In this document: positions 11,936 to 23,830 of the stretch, piece by piece
Layout: each line of letters starts with the position of its first letter
How positions within the stretch are numbered: the stretch's first letter is position 1
From: Epiperipatus broadwayi
Taxonomy: Eukaryota; Onychophora; Udeonychophora; Euonychophora; Peripatidae
Direction of reading: 5' to 3'
DNA length: 64,000 nucleotides
Assembly: GCA_028023455.1 (NCBI GenBank)
Contig: JAQFVV010012490.1
Span: 1,178,001 to 1,242,000, forward strand
Made by a program: the position numbers and the translations under genes
The notes under the pieces: generated by a model
What the model saw: only the letters and a program-made list of their open reading frames with translations
What the model was told of the DNA's origin: nothing
The model's database searches: none

Positions 11936-13195
11936 GAAGAAAGGATTATGGTACATGGCAGTATCTGTTTTAGTAAAGAGTACAGACATAAAAAAATCAT
12001 TTCATAATTTCTTACTTAAAATAAATTTTTACATAAGTGAAATTCTCACATGAGATCTCACAATATAATTCAAACAAGAATTGATGACTATTTGGACTTA
12101 TATGTCACATTTAAAAATTTTTTTTTGCATTTTATATATTCATATAAATACAGATTTATGTAAGTCAGGTTTATGTAAAAAAGAGACTGACTGTACCAAT
12201 AAACATTAATGTTGGAAAAATAAAAGACACTTGGTTTTTGATAATTTATTATACATATTTATTTAATATATTGTTTGTTGCATCTGGAACTCAAAATCCA
12301 CAGATAACAGCCCAGCTTTGTCATTTCTAGTACTCAAACTTTTTATGAACTCCTGAACAGTAAAGTCATTAAATTATTATTTTATTTATTATTTTTTTCC
12401 ATTTGCTACATATAATAGAAAGATACAATGCTGCTAGCATGCTTATATTCAGCAATTTATTATTTCCAATTAATAAAAAATATTAATTAGTCTTGGAAAT
12501 TTTCAGTTAGATTAATTTTTTTTAAAACAAATTCACTTCTTTCAATATTACTTTTAATAGCATTTTTTTTTATTTAGAAAAATAGTTAAATATTGTTGCT
12601 TTGTTTTTCCCAACTTTGTATCAATTATATTATTGTATCATAAATTAATTCACCAAATTCCTCCTCATTTCCAATAATTCAATTTTCCATTACTAATATG
12701 CTAAAACTACTTAATCACTTGTCAATTGAATTAATATGTTATAAAAAGATAACTTTTAACTACATCTGGAATATGGTTTACACTTTTTTGTATACAAAAG
12801 CCTTCAATTTCTATTCACAATGCAACAACTCTAAAAGATATTTAACGATAGCTCATTTAATCTTGAAAAATTGTCATGCCTTTGAATTTAATTTTTGGGA
12901 TTTCAAATATTATATTGCTACAAATATAACTAATATAATGATAAAAATTAAATTAGTTCACTTCACGAAAGTCTTTTCCAATGATTCCACATAAAAACAG
13001 TACTCACATACTTTCCAATAGCTAAATGATGAGTATTTGAACAATTTTTTGTCACTGTTTTGTCCTCAAGCTAAGACTGACTATCTAAGTTCCAATCTTA
13101 TAATCAAGATTGAATACTTTAGAAGAGTTGTTTAGGTGACAACTATCTGAAATAAAAATCCTATGAATGGATGAAACCTGAAAAGATTCTCAAGC
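11936..13195. other. AT-rich stretch with a SINE-like tail
   Basis: 12335-12395 shares the tail ATGAACTCCTGAACAGTAAA plus T/A-rich sequence with the repeats at 34.3 and 51.4 kb. No gene is otherwise seen. Confidence 0.45.
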
Positions 13196-13199
13196 TTAT

Positions 13200-13270
13200 C
13201 TAGTTCAGATTTGAACCCAGGTGATAGATTTGACAGGCAGATGCATTACTACTATGGCATAAAGCCTATT
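13200..13270 (-). repeat. tRNA-derived SINE head
   Basis: On the minus strand an A-box-like stretch (GCCATAGTAGTAATGCATC) precedes a B box (GGGTTCAAATCTG, complement of 13206-13218) at tRNA-like spacing. This is a typical tRNA-derived SINE promoter. It is not a functional tRNA, because the acceptor and anticodon arms cannot be matched. Confidence 0.5.
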
Positions 13271-13883
13271 AATAATAACTAATATATATATATATTGAGC
13301 TTTATCCTGGGCAAAAACAATTGGTTCCCTCAAAATTCTTGATAAATCAAAAACCTTACATAAAAAAATAAGCATATTTATTTCCTATGGCAAAAAATTT
13401 AATTCATTATCATATAATTAAATAAAAATTACATTAAGAAATGAACTACACTATTGATTATTATAATTTAAATAATATAAAATGATTAATCTTTATGCTG
13501 AGATTGTTTGCATTTACAAAAAACAAAAACAAAAAAAAACCTGATAAATTGATGATTTCATTACTGTAAGGATTTAAAGAAAACTTAGGTAAAATAATCA
13601 TTCTTTAGTTTATATACACATTTTCAATTTATTTTTAATATTATTATTACTTTGTATAATCAATATTTGTTTTTAACTAAGTTATGAATATTGTTATCTT
13701 TTAGTTTTGATAGAGTTGTATATTTATAATGACTGGGATTTTTTTCTTTGGAGGAATTAGAGTTCCTATTGTTATGAGATTTTTGAATAAAAATTTGCTA
13801 AATAAATCATAAGTTGATGTATTATAATTAAAAAAGCAAGTCATATATAACGTGACATTACTTTTAATGAGCTTGTAGTTACA

Positions 13884-14179
13884 AAAATGCATATAGAGAG
13901 CATACCAATAGCTCAAACAAGCTCGTAATTAACAAGTGCGGTTATGAGAAATACTTAAAATCTCTATCCAGAACACTCTTATCTCCAGACCATGGTTTCG
14001 AGCTTATGGCCCAGGTCTAGTGTCCGAATATTCTAGCTCTCCACTGACATGGGCCATAAGCTCAAAACCATGGTCTGGAGATAAGAGTGTTCTGGATAGA
14101 GATTTTAAGTATTTCTCATAACCGCACTTGTTAATTACGAGCTTGTTTGAGCTATTGGTATGCTCTCTTTGTGCATTTT
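13884..14179. mobile_element. Foldback element, 130 bp arms
   Basis: The arms at 13884-14013 and 14050-14179 are near-perfect inverted copies around a 36 bp spacer. Landmarks are GGTTATGAGAAATACTTAA with its complement, and CCAGACCATGG with CCATGGTCTGG. The high arm identity suggests a recent event. A degraded relative with one arm lies at 14665-14735. No transposase is present. Confidence 0.85.
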
Positions 14180-14374
14180 AGTTGATGTATCTATTTCTCA
14201 ATTTATTTTTAATGAATGTTACTATTGTATATAATTAAAGTTTATTCTTAATTAAACAATAAATAAACTTTGTATTCATTTTTTATGCTAACATTGTATC
14301 TTTATTTATATGAAATTATTTATGAAATAAAAAAGAAGAAAAATGGAAGTTGTCTATCTATAAAAAAAAATTAT

Positions 14375-14990
14375 TTATATTTGTGTTAAATGTTTATTTT
14401 AACTTGGATGTATCAGAAATTACATTGAAGACTGCATTGAGAGGATACTGAATAAAAATTAGGCAAATAAATCATATTTTTAATTTATTTTAAGTGTACT
14501 TTATTATTGTATATATGTATGATTACTTTTATATAAGTACTACATAAAATTGATATTTTTTGATTTTTGCTACATTTCAGAAGCAATTTTTTTTACCCAT
14601 CACAATTATGCCACCTAATGTAAGCTTTAATAATTAATATACTCCAGATAGTAATGCTTAATAAATTTCTATCCAGCACTGAAACCCATAAGCTAGAAAC
14701 TAGTCTGGGGATATGGATAAAACAGTACTGAAAAAAGTATTTGCTGATAAACCACATCATGTAAGCATTATATAAAATGGGATCATCTAATATCTTATGG
14801 GTTTTATTTATATTTGTGATGAGAGTTTTCTTTACTTTGGATATATAAAAAATTATACTGCAGACTGCATTACAAAAATACTGAATAAAAATTAGAATAA
14901 GTAAATCTTATTTTCTATTTATTTTAATTACATTTTATTATTATATATGCAAAGTGTTTTTAATTACATAATGAATAAACATTGTACTTT
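14375..14990 (+). repeat. Diverged direct repeats, period about 430 bp
   Basis: 14375-14560 and 14805-14990 share TTATTTATATTTGTG, GACTGCATT and CTGAATAAAAATTAG, then a TTATTATTGTATAT stretch. A third related copy appears to have been split by the foldback element (ATAAAAATTTGCTAAATAAA near 13787 and the text after 14180). Confidence 0.6.
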
Positions 14991-15172
14991 TTTCTTCTAA
15001 ATCATAGCATTTTATCTTATGAGAACAACATTACTTTCATGATAACATCTTCCTATGACATCTGTAGTTTTATAAAATGGTAGAAATTATTTAAAGATCA
15101 CTATAACAAATAGGCCTTTATTTACTAAAGAAGTATGCAAACTGATAGTGAACATTATGATGAATACTTGCA

Positions 15173-15328
15173 CAATCTTACTTTGACAACTTCTATAGCA
15201 AATTTTTTTATTATATATGTACACAATCTGATATTTCAACTATCTGGACAATCGAAACGTCAGATTGTATGCATATGCATGTAAAATTCTTTTGCTATAA
15301 AGTGTTCAAAGTAAAATGTACATATTGT
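15173..15328. repeat. Small imperfect foldback
   Basis: TACTTTGACAACTTCTATAG (from 15179) and its partner (CTATAAAGTGTTCAAAGTA near 15295) bracket a dyad containing ACAATCTGATATTT against AAACGTCAGATTGT. The arms are about 60 bp with a short centre. Origin unknown. Confidence 0.6.
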
Positions 15329-15482
15329 ATTTATATAAAATACTATAGCAAAATAAAAGAAGGGATAGATTTAATGACATTATACATAAATATAGGGGAT
15401 TTGAACTCAGACTTTTGAGTCCCTTCACTATCTCTTACTACTGATACACATGATCATGCACATGCATAAAATATAAATAATC

Positions 15483-15526
15483 ACCAATACATGTATTTCA
15501 TGCTAAACCAGCACTCATCAGTTGGT
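15483..15526 (-). ncRNA. Type I hammerhead ribozyme (complete core)
   Basis: On the minus strand: stem I ACCAA, core CUGAUGAG, stem II UGCU-GGUUU-AGCA, core GAAA, a very short stem III (UACAUGUA, ending in the cleavable triplet GUA), then stem I partner UUGGU. All invariant core positions are present. The two-base-pair stem III is typical of hammerheads in retroelements, which usually work best as dimers. Self-cleavage is predicted, not shown. Confidence 0.75.
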
Positions 15527-15758
15527 CCAGATTACCCATCTCCCATACATATATATAATCAGTGCCCAGTTTATATTAAGATAGCAAATCCTTACACTTT
15601 AACAGACAGGCTTCAACCTACTCCGGCCTCCAACTCTATGGATGGCTGAAGAGTTGGAGGTCAGAGTAGGTTGAAGCCTGCCCGTTAAGTGTAAGGATTT
15701 GCTATCTTAATATAAATTGAGCACTGATTATATATATGTATGGGAGATGGTAATGTGG

Positions 15759-15802
15759 ACCAACTGATGAGTGCTGGTTTAGCACTAAATACATATATTG
15801 GT
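15759..15802 (+). ncRNA. Hammerhead ribozyme, core mutated
   Basis: This is the inverted partner of the motif at 15483-15526. ACCAA/UUGGU stem I, CUGAUGAG and stem II UGCU/AGCA are kept, and the cleavage triplet is AUA. The GAAA box reads UAAA, losing the essential G12, so activity should be lost. Confidence 0.7.
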
Positions 15803-15897
15803 GATTATTTATCTTTTATACATGTGTGTGGTCATGTGTATCAGAAGTATGAGATAGTGTGGATAGTGAAATGACTTGAAAGTCTGAGTTCAAATCC

Positions 15898-16074
15898 CCT
15901 ATATTTACAATTAGGCTCCAAGTATAAGAGTGCCTGGTATTTAAAATCTTACATATTAAGCCTATATTTACAATTAGGCTCCAGGTATAAGAGTCCCTGG
16001 TATTTCAAATCTTACTTATTAAGCCTATATTTACAATTAGGCTCCAGATATGAGTGCCTGATATTTCAAATATA
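15898..16074 (+). repeat. 63 bp tandem repeat, almost three copies
   Basis: Copies begin at 15898, 15961 and 16024 with CCTATATTTACAATTAGGCT. The third ends a few bases short at the right TSD. They differ by a few substitutions. Confidence 0.9.
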
Positions 16075-16142
16075 ACATTATACATAAAAAATAAATGTTT
16101 CCTATAATTTATAATATTCAGCAATAAACTATAATTGTTTAC

Positions 16143-16425
16143 ATTGAATGGTGGCTGTACTGCTGGAAGGCTGAACTGTTACAGGCATTAAGGCTTGTCG
16201 AATTGCATCTTCTAAGCTTTTGGCAAGGTCGGCCCCTATTCCTGATTCAGGAGTATTTAGAATTACTGGCGCATTCTCACCCCTGTCACCAAAATTAGGA
16301 TCTTCACCAACAAAATATATTAAATTTGCTGTCTTTAGCTCAAAGCAATGCATACTTTTGGTGGCCTCAGCAGTACTAGGAGCTGTGGCAGTCTCGATTG
16401 ATAGAATCTCAGATAAAGGAATTTC
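16143..16425 (-). CDS. PRKD: Protein kinase D (PRKD) exon: end of PH domain
   Basis: This 283 bp exon starts after a polypyrimidine-CAG acceptor and ends at a GTAAAC donor, leaving one base of the next codon. It opens with EIPLSEILSIETATAP, continuing the preceding exon (KYYK|EIPLSEIL), and includes KSMHCFELKTANLIYFVGED, GIGADLAKSLEDAIRQALMP and a serine/threonine-rich tail. The family equivalents are the strands HCFEI..YYVGEN and the C-terminal helix [20 protein letters not shown], so the PH fold is complete here. The next exons (PH-kinase linker, then the kinase domain) must lie left of this position, but I did not find one in 1-16142. An apparent stop shortly after the domain lies in the intron, not in the exon. 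Confidence 0.93.
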
Positions 16426-16429
16426 CTGA

Positions 16430-17700
16430 AAAACAAAAATAATGTGCATGTATATATAAATTTAAAATAATTTTATTTTTATTAAAAGAAATCTTTTTAA
16501 AATTACAAGCTTTAGGTAGTAAATTATTTTATCTAGTTTAAGTTTAAAAAAAAAAAAAGCAAGATATTATTTTACAAAAACTAATATCAATGAATATAAA
16601 TAAAAATAATTTCAGTTTGAATAATGTAAGACAAATTACATATATAGGTTGAACATTATTATTTTTAAAAAAAATATGAATTTGCTGTATAAATACCTAT
16701 TTTTATAAATATTAATCTAGATGAAGAATATATTTCATGATATTTAATTAAAGTGTATGTCACAAACATTTATCATTCATCATTTTCTTATTTAGTTAGT
16801 AAATATTAATTCAATTAAACAAATACACTTGCTTCAATCATCATTTCAGTTATTAATGAAACCTATTAGCTAATAAAATTTTAATACATAGTGTTTATGT
16901 CTTGATTTACATTTTATAATAAATAATTATTAAATAGTCTCATAATCACCGACTGAATTGGTAAGTGTATCTTTCATATAAATTTAATATATTATTATTA
17001 TTTGAGCTAGGCATACATTTTATATGATAATAGATTAATTAATTTATTATAGCTAAATGTTTAGCAAATTATTAAAAGATCATCATAATTACTTGCATAG
17101 TTATATATTATAGTTATTTTGGATAAAAATCCATATTCAAATTAGTTTATAAAGTATAAGTACTTTAATTATTTAAAATAAACAATGGCATTATAATTGG
17201 ATGTTATTGAATTATTTTAAACTATTATTTATTGAATGTGTGTTACAATAACTTATTATTTAGTTACAAAGATGATAGATAATGTTATGATATAAAATTG
17301 GTAATTGTATGCATTGAAATTGATATTTTAATCATATTAATTAGAATGAGTTTGTTTAAATTTGAAGTTTATTGATGTAGTTTATATTTAATTGAGATAT
17401 TAAGCCTTTAATATTCACATCTATTTAAAATAGAGTATTAATAATACTATGCAAATTATGGTAGTTATGATTTATAAACTAATGTCTAGGTTTTATTGAG
17501 TTGAAAAATAACTTATTGTGATTTGCTAATTGTATTTGTAGGGGTATTAAGTAAGAATCTTTCATTTATTTAATGTTGTTATAATTTGAGTACCATAACA
17601 TAAAGGATTATTTGAAGTATTGTTTTCATTTTGTAACATTATCATTTGGTACAAGTTATGAGATACATTAGATAAGTTGATCTTGTACATTTTTTGTTAT
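16430..17700. other. AT-rich intronic stretch
   Basis: No coding frame is seen. It may include the upstream part of the LTR whose end is proposed near 18308. Confidence 0.4.
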
Positions 17701-17714
17701 AGTTTTAGCATTAT

Positions 17715-18330
17715 AAACATTTTATTTCATTACAATTTGGCACCTCAATTGCTGAGGCAATAAGAAATATTGGTTTCATGTATTTTTATTCCATTATAAT
17801 TTGGCAATGAACATTTAGCCTAGGTTTATTCCATTACAGGATAAATCTGTGAGGTATTTAAAGAAAACATTTTATATGTTTTATTAATTATAAGTTAATG
17901 TGCATAAATTTGTAGAATAACAAAACCTCTTATAATAATTCTCATTTGTATTACTATTTTATTGACACTGTACATTTATAAGGCATTAGAGAGAATTTAT
18001 GTGTTCTGACAGTTATGTTTATGGGCAAATGTACATAAGTTTTTGGTTATAATGAAAATTTTATCAACACCATATATATTTTCAAATCATTACAATTTGT
18101 CATCTTTAATTGAGAACTTGAATGTGGGATAGTTGAAAAATCTTGCACACATTATTATCATTATTATTTTATATCATTATAACTGGCACACAGATTTGGG
18201 CAGCAAATTGTAATGGACTAAAATGTGATATGGATGGAGTACTTTAGACCATTACAATTGGAGTCCAGCATGAAGCTATTAAATAAGAGCTATCATCATT
18301 TTACTCCATTACAATTTGGCACAACCAACT
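17715..18330 (+). repeat. Clustered ATTACAATTTGGCA motifs; probable LTR end and primer site
   Basis: CATTACAATTTGGCAC or close variants recur near 17729, 17790, 18086, 18176, 18252 and 18303. The last is followed by TGGCACAACCAACTATGGGC, which could be a tRNA primer-binding site. A gag-like frame starts about 350 bp downstream. This fits an LTR (R/U5 with internal repeats) followed by the leader of the element at 18664. I could not find the matching 3' LTR. Confidence 0.4.
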
Positions 18331-18663
18331 ATGGGCTTGACTAGAGACTAAAAATAGAGGTTAAAGTCTAGCACATATTTGCAGAATGCAAAGTCATATC
18401 TTTTATATAACAGTAATATTTTCTATAGACAGTTGAAATTTATTTAAAATTTTAAAGAATTTATTTCAATAGTAATTAGAAAAAATATGTTGAAATGTTT
18501 TAAAATGAATTTTATTGTTGTTGTGGTTCTTTTACAAGTTTTCAATAACCGGGAAGGTTGAATGGGCAAATATTTTGTTATTAAATAGCAAAACAGTTTA
18601 AAATATTTTTGCAATTTATTTAATTTAAGATAGAAATATTATTTTTGAGATAAATAAGTAATT

Positions 18664-21180
18664 ATGGAGATGAAAAGTGATAAAATATTGGCTGAACCTG
18701 AAGATGGTATTCAAGAAATGTTTAGAAAAATGATGGAAGAGATGAAATAAATAAATAATAAGAATGACATTCAAAGTAGTAAATTAGATAATCAAAATAA
18801 AGAATTAAGAGAAATAAACAATCAAAATAAAGAATCAAGGGAAGAAATAAGGGAAATAAAAACAGAATCAGGGAAATTTAATAATAAATTAGACCTATTT
18901 TAATGCCATTTGAGGAATTTAGGTACAATCTAATTAAAGGAATCCAATGATAAATATGATTGTAGATATAAGGAATTAAGAGATAAGTTAGATAAACCAC
19001 AGGAAAGGTTGGAAATGAGGTTCAAAGATGTAAATGGTGAAATTAAGATGTGTAAAATTGGGTATAAAGAATATAATGTTCTTTTCCATTAAATCCAATC
19101 AAAAATATATACACTCTCCTTTTTTCTGTCCAGAAAGCATTATTTTTTCCATCACTATATATATATATATACATTTACTTGTTTACCACATCCAATGTTT
19201 TGACCACCTTACTTGTAGTCATTTTCAAGGATTTGCTTCTTTTCTCCCCAAACCTTTTCCTTTTTTTAACCTATACATTTTTTTATTTTTTTATTTTGGT
19301 TATAAAGAATTGGGAAAAAAACTGTACTAAAATTGAGCAAGCTCATAAGGATGCTAAGGAAGTATGAAAATTACAGATAAATAATATTAGGAGGGAATTA
19401 AATGATATTCATAATCATATAAAAATTGAATCTAAAGAAGTAAAAATAGTAGGATGTTGGACCAGGTTCCTTTAAAAACAATATCTATATGTTGAAAAAT
19501 TTAAAGAGATAGAGATAAATTGTGCTGATGATATAATAGGAATAAAGTATATAAGAGAGCAGAAAAGCTTAGATATGAAGCTTCCAAATGATGAAAACTT
19601 ACAACAAACTGAAGAAGTAACGACTAAAGATAGTCAAGAAACCATAAATAAAATATGGTTAAAAAATAAAATTATTTTAAAAGAAATCAAAGATTTTGAT
19701 AATGAATTTTATGATAATATAGAAGGGATAAAAAATTAAAAATTGAAGGGGTTGATTATAGATGTGTAACAGAAATTTATAAACAATACATTGTAAAATG
19801 AAGGCAAGATTGAATATAGATGTTAAAAGAGTCAAAGCTGCAATGACAAAAAATAAGGAAAATAGAACATATAGAAAACAAATTAAGCATTTCACTCCAA
19901 GGGAAAATTTATAGTAAGGTGATCATGTGATAGATGGAAGTATAGCTAGAGAAATTTCCTTATTATTTCATTTAGGAATGTTAAGTCTAATAAAAAATTA
20001 CATGGAGAAAGGGAAAGCCTAATCTCAGTTTAATACTGTTGTAAGTTTGGATGGCTTTATATCCTCAAAGATCCAATTTCATTAACGAATTAATGATTAT
20101 TGATTTAACGTTCTGAGTTGAATCTTTAAAGAATTATATTGATGTGAAATCTTTTATTTGATATTTTTAATGGAATTGAAATAAGGCAGATCTAAGGCAA
20201 AGGGCATTTGCAAAATGGTAGTGCATTAATATTTCTTAATTGTTATGAAGAGTTAATTGAAAGTTATTAACAATATTTGATGTAAAAGTTAAATGGTCGA
20301 TAGATAAAATATAGTCTTGTGGAAGATAAAATGGTATAGGATGAAATAGAAGAGTAAAGGATTTTCAATATGTTCATAGCTCTTTCTGTTGTTATAGGTT
20401 GCAATAAGATCCTAAAAATAGAAATGTTTTAAAATCACATAATGATATGAAGGTATATGGATAACTACATCATGATTCAAATATTATGAATAATAGGGAC
20501 CTTTAGCTATTAATAAATATTAGTATTATTTGATCGTAATTTTTAAGTAGGAGTGTTTAATAATTTTAATTTAGCATTAGAATCTCTACAACAACAACTT
20601 AACCTCAAAGTTAAAATAGTAGATGCATTTTAAAAGGTATTATGTTGGGGAAAAAATGGAAGAAGCAATATGTGAAATAATTTTATTGATGCTTTGCCAT
20701 ATTGCAGTATGAATGCTGAATTAAATGATTTTAATATAAGAAGTCTTACAAATAAGATATTCTATTGTCTGGGTATGATGATTTTTTGAAGATATATTAT
20801 TGATGAAAAATATTATTAAAAGCTAAGATTAAAGGACTGATCTCAAATTTATTGCTAAAGTCTTACTGTAATTATCAAGTCATATAGAAAGTAAAAGAAT
20901 GTAAAAATATAATTATATTAGATAAGAAATTTTTTGTCAGATACGATATTTCTGGTACAGTAGTCATCAAACATATAATGAAGAAAATAATATGGGTATA
21001 TGAGGAGATGTAAATGAAGGAATAATCAAGTTTTCATCTTATATTGGCAGGAATACTAATAAAGCATTCATAGTTTATGATGATCAAATTACTAAATGCT
21101 ATATAAAAAAAAAAGAGAAAGAATAATCATTTGTATATGTTTGGGTAGAAAGGGTTCACAATATAATTTAGAAATAGCAG
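18664..21180 (+). pseudogene. Decayed LTR retrotransposon: gag-like frame, possible pol remains
   Basis: From 18664 the frame reads MEMKSDKILAEPEDGIQEMF and RKMMEEMK, a stop, then a Lys/Glu/Asn-rich coiled coil (LDNQNKELREINNQNKESRE). This is typical of gag N-termini in arthropod LTR elements. It resumes after a PLE insert (19073-19300) with KIEQAHKDAKEV and continues brokenly to about 19910. Text near 20690-20760 translates to something like DALPYCSMNAELNDFNIRSL, suggestive of a pol segment, but this is weak. Many stops and frameshifts are present. Confidence 0.5.
19073..19300 (-). mobile_element. PLE terminal fragment (family B) with 10 bp TSD
   Basis: The insert is flanked by TATAAAGAAT at 19063-19072 and 19301-19310, and the gag frame reads through if it is removed. 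The insert contains the family-B terminal text (CCAATGTTTTGACC... GTAGTCATTTTCAAGGAT), which matches 25575-25615. The orientation is that of a PLE 3' end on the minus strand. No coding remains. Confidence 0.75.
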
Positions 21181-22020
21181 TAGAGTTATTGGTGTTAGTT
21201 TAAAAAAAAAAAATTTTTTTTGTTGATAATAAAAAAATATTGTATTTACCAAAATTTGATGCATATTTCAGTATTTGAGTTAAGATCAAGCATAAAAAAC
21301 ATTTTATTTTATTTCCTCAATAGTTTTAATAGGTAATGTATTAATTTTTTAGTATTGAAATAATTGCTATGACAATGAAATGTTAAAACAAGGAATGTGT
21401 TATTATTGCTACATAAATTAAAAAATCAATCCTATTTGTTTAAGATACACTTGTAAATAATAAAATTTATAATCTTAATAAAATTATTATTGTTTCTTTA
21501 TTCTGCATATTTTCATTTACTACATTCATAGGTAGTTAGTTATAAACATCACAAGCAAATATTTAATGTTCTAAGTGAGTATGTTGCTATGTTTATGTTA
21601 TATGTGTAATATTTAAATTGGAATAACATTTATAATGATCCGGAGAATAAGGAGCTTAACGTAACTTCACTACAGGGCGCCACTAGGCATTTGAACCTAG
21701 AAAATTTATAGAGTAGGCAGATACGTAAGTAAAAAAAAAAAATTTTTTTTTTTTTTTAATTTAATATATTTTGATTCTGGTCATTAGCCCATTGTCACTA
21801 GCTCAGTGGAATAGCAGAGATTTACATTTTATAATAAAGTCTTATCTAAGAATATATTAAAAAAAAGAATAAAATAAGCCACTGCCAATAATTATACACA
21901 CAAACATTTATTTACGCACATATATATATAAAATTTAACATTATTATTTTAGTATGTTTACTTTAACATTTAACATTATTTTTAACTTTTATTTTTAGAT
22001 TTTAATTTACATTTTAATTT
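21181..22020. other. A/T homopolymer region with tRNA-like pieces
   Basis: Poly(A)-poly(T) tracts occur at 21201-21220 and 21730-21760. AGGTTCAAATGCC (minus, 21687-21699) is a B-box-like match. TAGCTCAGTGGAATAGCAGA (near 21798) looks like an A box on the plus strand, but no matching B box follows. Confidence 0.35.
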
Positions 22021-22029
22021 TTATACTAT

Positions 22030-23830
22030 TATAAGTTCGCACAGATGGATTTATAAAAGTTTGTTTTAAAATGTGGAGTATAGATCGGTTACATAGATTA
22101 CACGGTTAAAAACATTTCAAAATAAACATAAACGATCAAAATACAAAGTCATTGATACTGTCAATTGCATAGGGAATAAAAGAAACCCAATGGCATTCAT
22201 CATAAGATACCGCATTGACAGCAATAACTTAAAAGACATCCGAATAAATACATTTTAGATACTCACCATAAGGTATCATTATTTACCGAATGTCTATATA
22301 TTTTGATCAAATATAAAAAACAAAAACATAATTAACTGATAACGAATCCATGCAACGTCCATACCCAACTTAAATTTAATGCATTTTTATTTAGAGTGTC
22401 GAGTATGAATAGACTACATAGATTTGCATTTGAAAGAAAATATTCTATCCTTATTTAACCTTAGGCCAAAAGTTCGCAGTCAAACCAACGTCAATTCATC
22501 TGATATATCGATGCATTCAATGTAATACGAAATACGGCAGCACAAAAGGTTAAGAGAAGAAATTGCCTCTCGTCAGATAGAAAGACTATGTCTATTTGAC
22601 AAGAAGAGCAATAAAAAAAACTCCATAGGAAAGGACTGCGGTCATTTTGCCGACTTATGAATCGCATTCCATAGGCCAAAAGTGAAATGTGCAGCGTATA
22701 AAGCGATTCTGCCCATAGCGAATCTTGTACTACATCTACTAATTACACCAATAAATCCAATCTATTGACCTAATTTAACTACGAAACAAATAACCTAAGA
22801 TTACCCTACCCTAATATAACTTTACAAATCTATATAGCCATTCACGCCTGACTTAAGTTTAACATTTATATAATTTAATTTAACGAAAAACAAAACAGTC
22901 ATAATAAAACTTAAAAGAACAAAAAAAATAAATGAAAATGATTTTACAAAAGAAATACATCAAATTAAAATGACTTATTAGTAAATAAAGTTGGTCAGAT
23001 AGGATTCTATTGCAATTATTTTAAATATGGAAAGTTTTTAATATAATGTTCATTAATTATAAAGTTCTTACGGTTTTAAACAGTTCATCTTTATCTGTTG
23101 CTTGCCATTTGAACGTGAATTCCCACGCTGTCCTAAAAAGATTGGTATTCTGTTGGCTGTTTTATTTATTCATCCAGAGGTTTTTTACTTTAGCTGGTCC
23201 TCAATGTAGAAAACGATGTTTCATTTTTTTTCTTTAACAACTGAAGGAATTGAAAGTGCGTCTTTCAATCCCTTCACCTCCGACTCTCCACTAACACATA
23301 TCTGTCCACTCGTAATAACTAACTAATAATTTCCAAACTTTTCCTTTTATATTAATTTTAAGGATTCAATTGACATTACATCATCGATGATGATGATCCT
23401 TCCGTTGAGGTCCGATTTCCCCGATGGATTTCTTCCATTGGCCATTCTGTTCCTATTGTTTTTCTTCTCCTATCTGACCATTGCTTATACATTTGAAATG
23501 CCCAAGGGCTAGCTTACTAATTAAAATAATCATTTCCATTTTACAAAATATTAATTAATTTATCTACATTTTGAAGATATATTTTTATCTTCAATTAAAT
23601 CTTTTTAAGTTTTTGCTTTTAAAATACTTTTTCTATTTTTAATAAAGTTTTATTTTAATAATTTTTTTTCATCTGTGCGATTTTATATATATACGAGTTT
23701 AAGATGGATTGTTTTAATTTTCAATTTTTAATTCTTAAAAAAGAAGTTTTTATTTGTGAACTTTTATTTTTTTCATGTTTAATAATAAAAACAATGTAAC
23801 GTCGTCTGTGCCCGTTACAATATATATATA
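22030..23830. other. CpG-bearing, less AT-rich island of unknown origin
   Basis: This 1.8 kb block contrasts with its surroundings in base composition and in having many CpG dinucleotides. TCGCACAGATG occurs near 22036-22046 and, inverted, near 23672-23682, so it may be a DNA element with short terminal repeats. No frame longer than about 60 codons is seen, and no domain is recognised. It could be a recent transfer, a MITE-like element or a regulatory island. Confidence 0.3.

Larger units (their letters stand above)
15391..16074. mobile_element. 684 bp hammerhead-bearing foldback with 14 bp TSD
   Basis: The duplicated 14-mer ACATTATACATAAA at 15377-15390 and 16075-16088 brackets the element. 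Inside are inverted arms at 15391-15637 and 15650-15905, each carrying a hammerhead ribozyme and a tRNA-like B box (GAGTTCAAATCCCC in the right arm, 15886-15899). Then come almost three 63 bp tandem repeats (15898-16074). There is no protein-coding capacity. The TSD length equals that of the PLE insertions in the window, which suggests a non-autonomous passenger of PLE machinery (inference). Confidence 0.8.

Noticed and set aside
13884-14179. microRNA precursor
   Set aside because: Arms are far longer than a microRNA hairpin and nearly perfect; a foldback element explains it better.
15898-16074. CRISPR-like array
   Set aside because: Units are contiguous 63 bp tandem copies without spacers, in a eukaryotic genome.
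16129-16142. Extension of the PRKD exon to the stop codon near 16129
   Set aside because: A GT donor at 16137-16142 fits the exon end. The extra residues after it (CKQL) are intronic read-through.
21796-21825. Functional tRNA gene (A-box-like TAGCTCAGTGG)
   Set aside because: No B box at the right distance, and no cloverleaf can be drawn.
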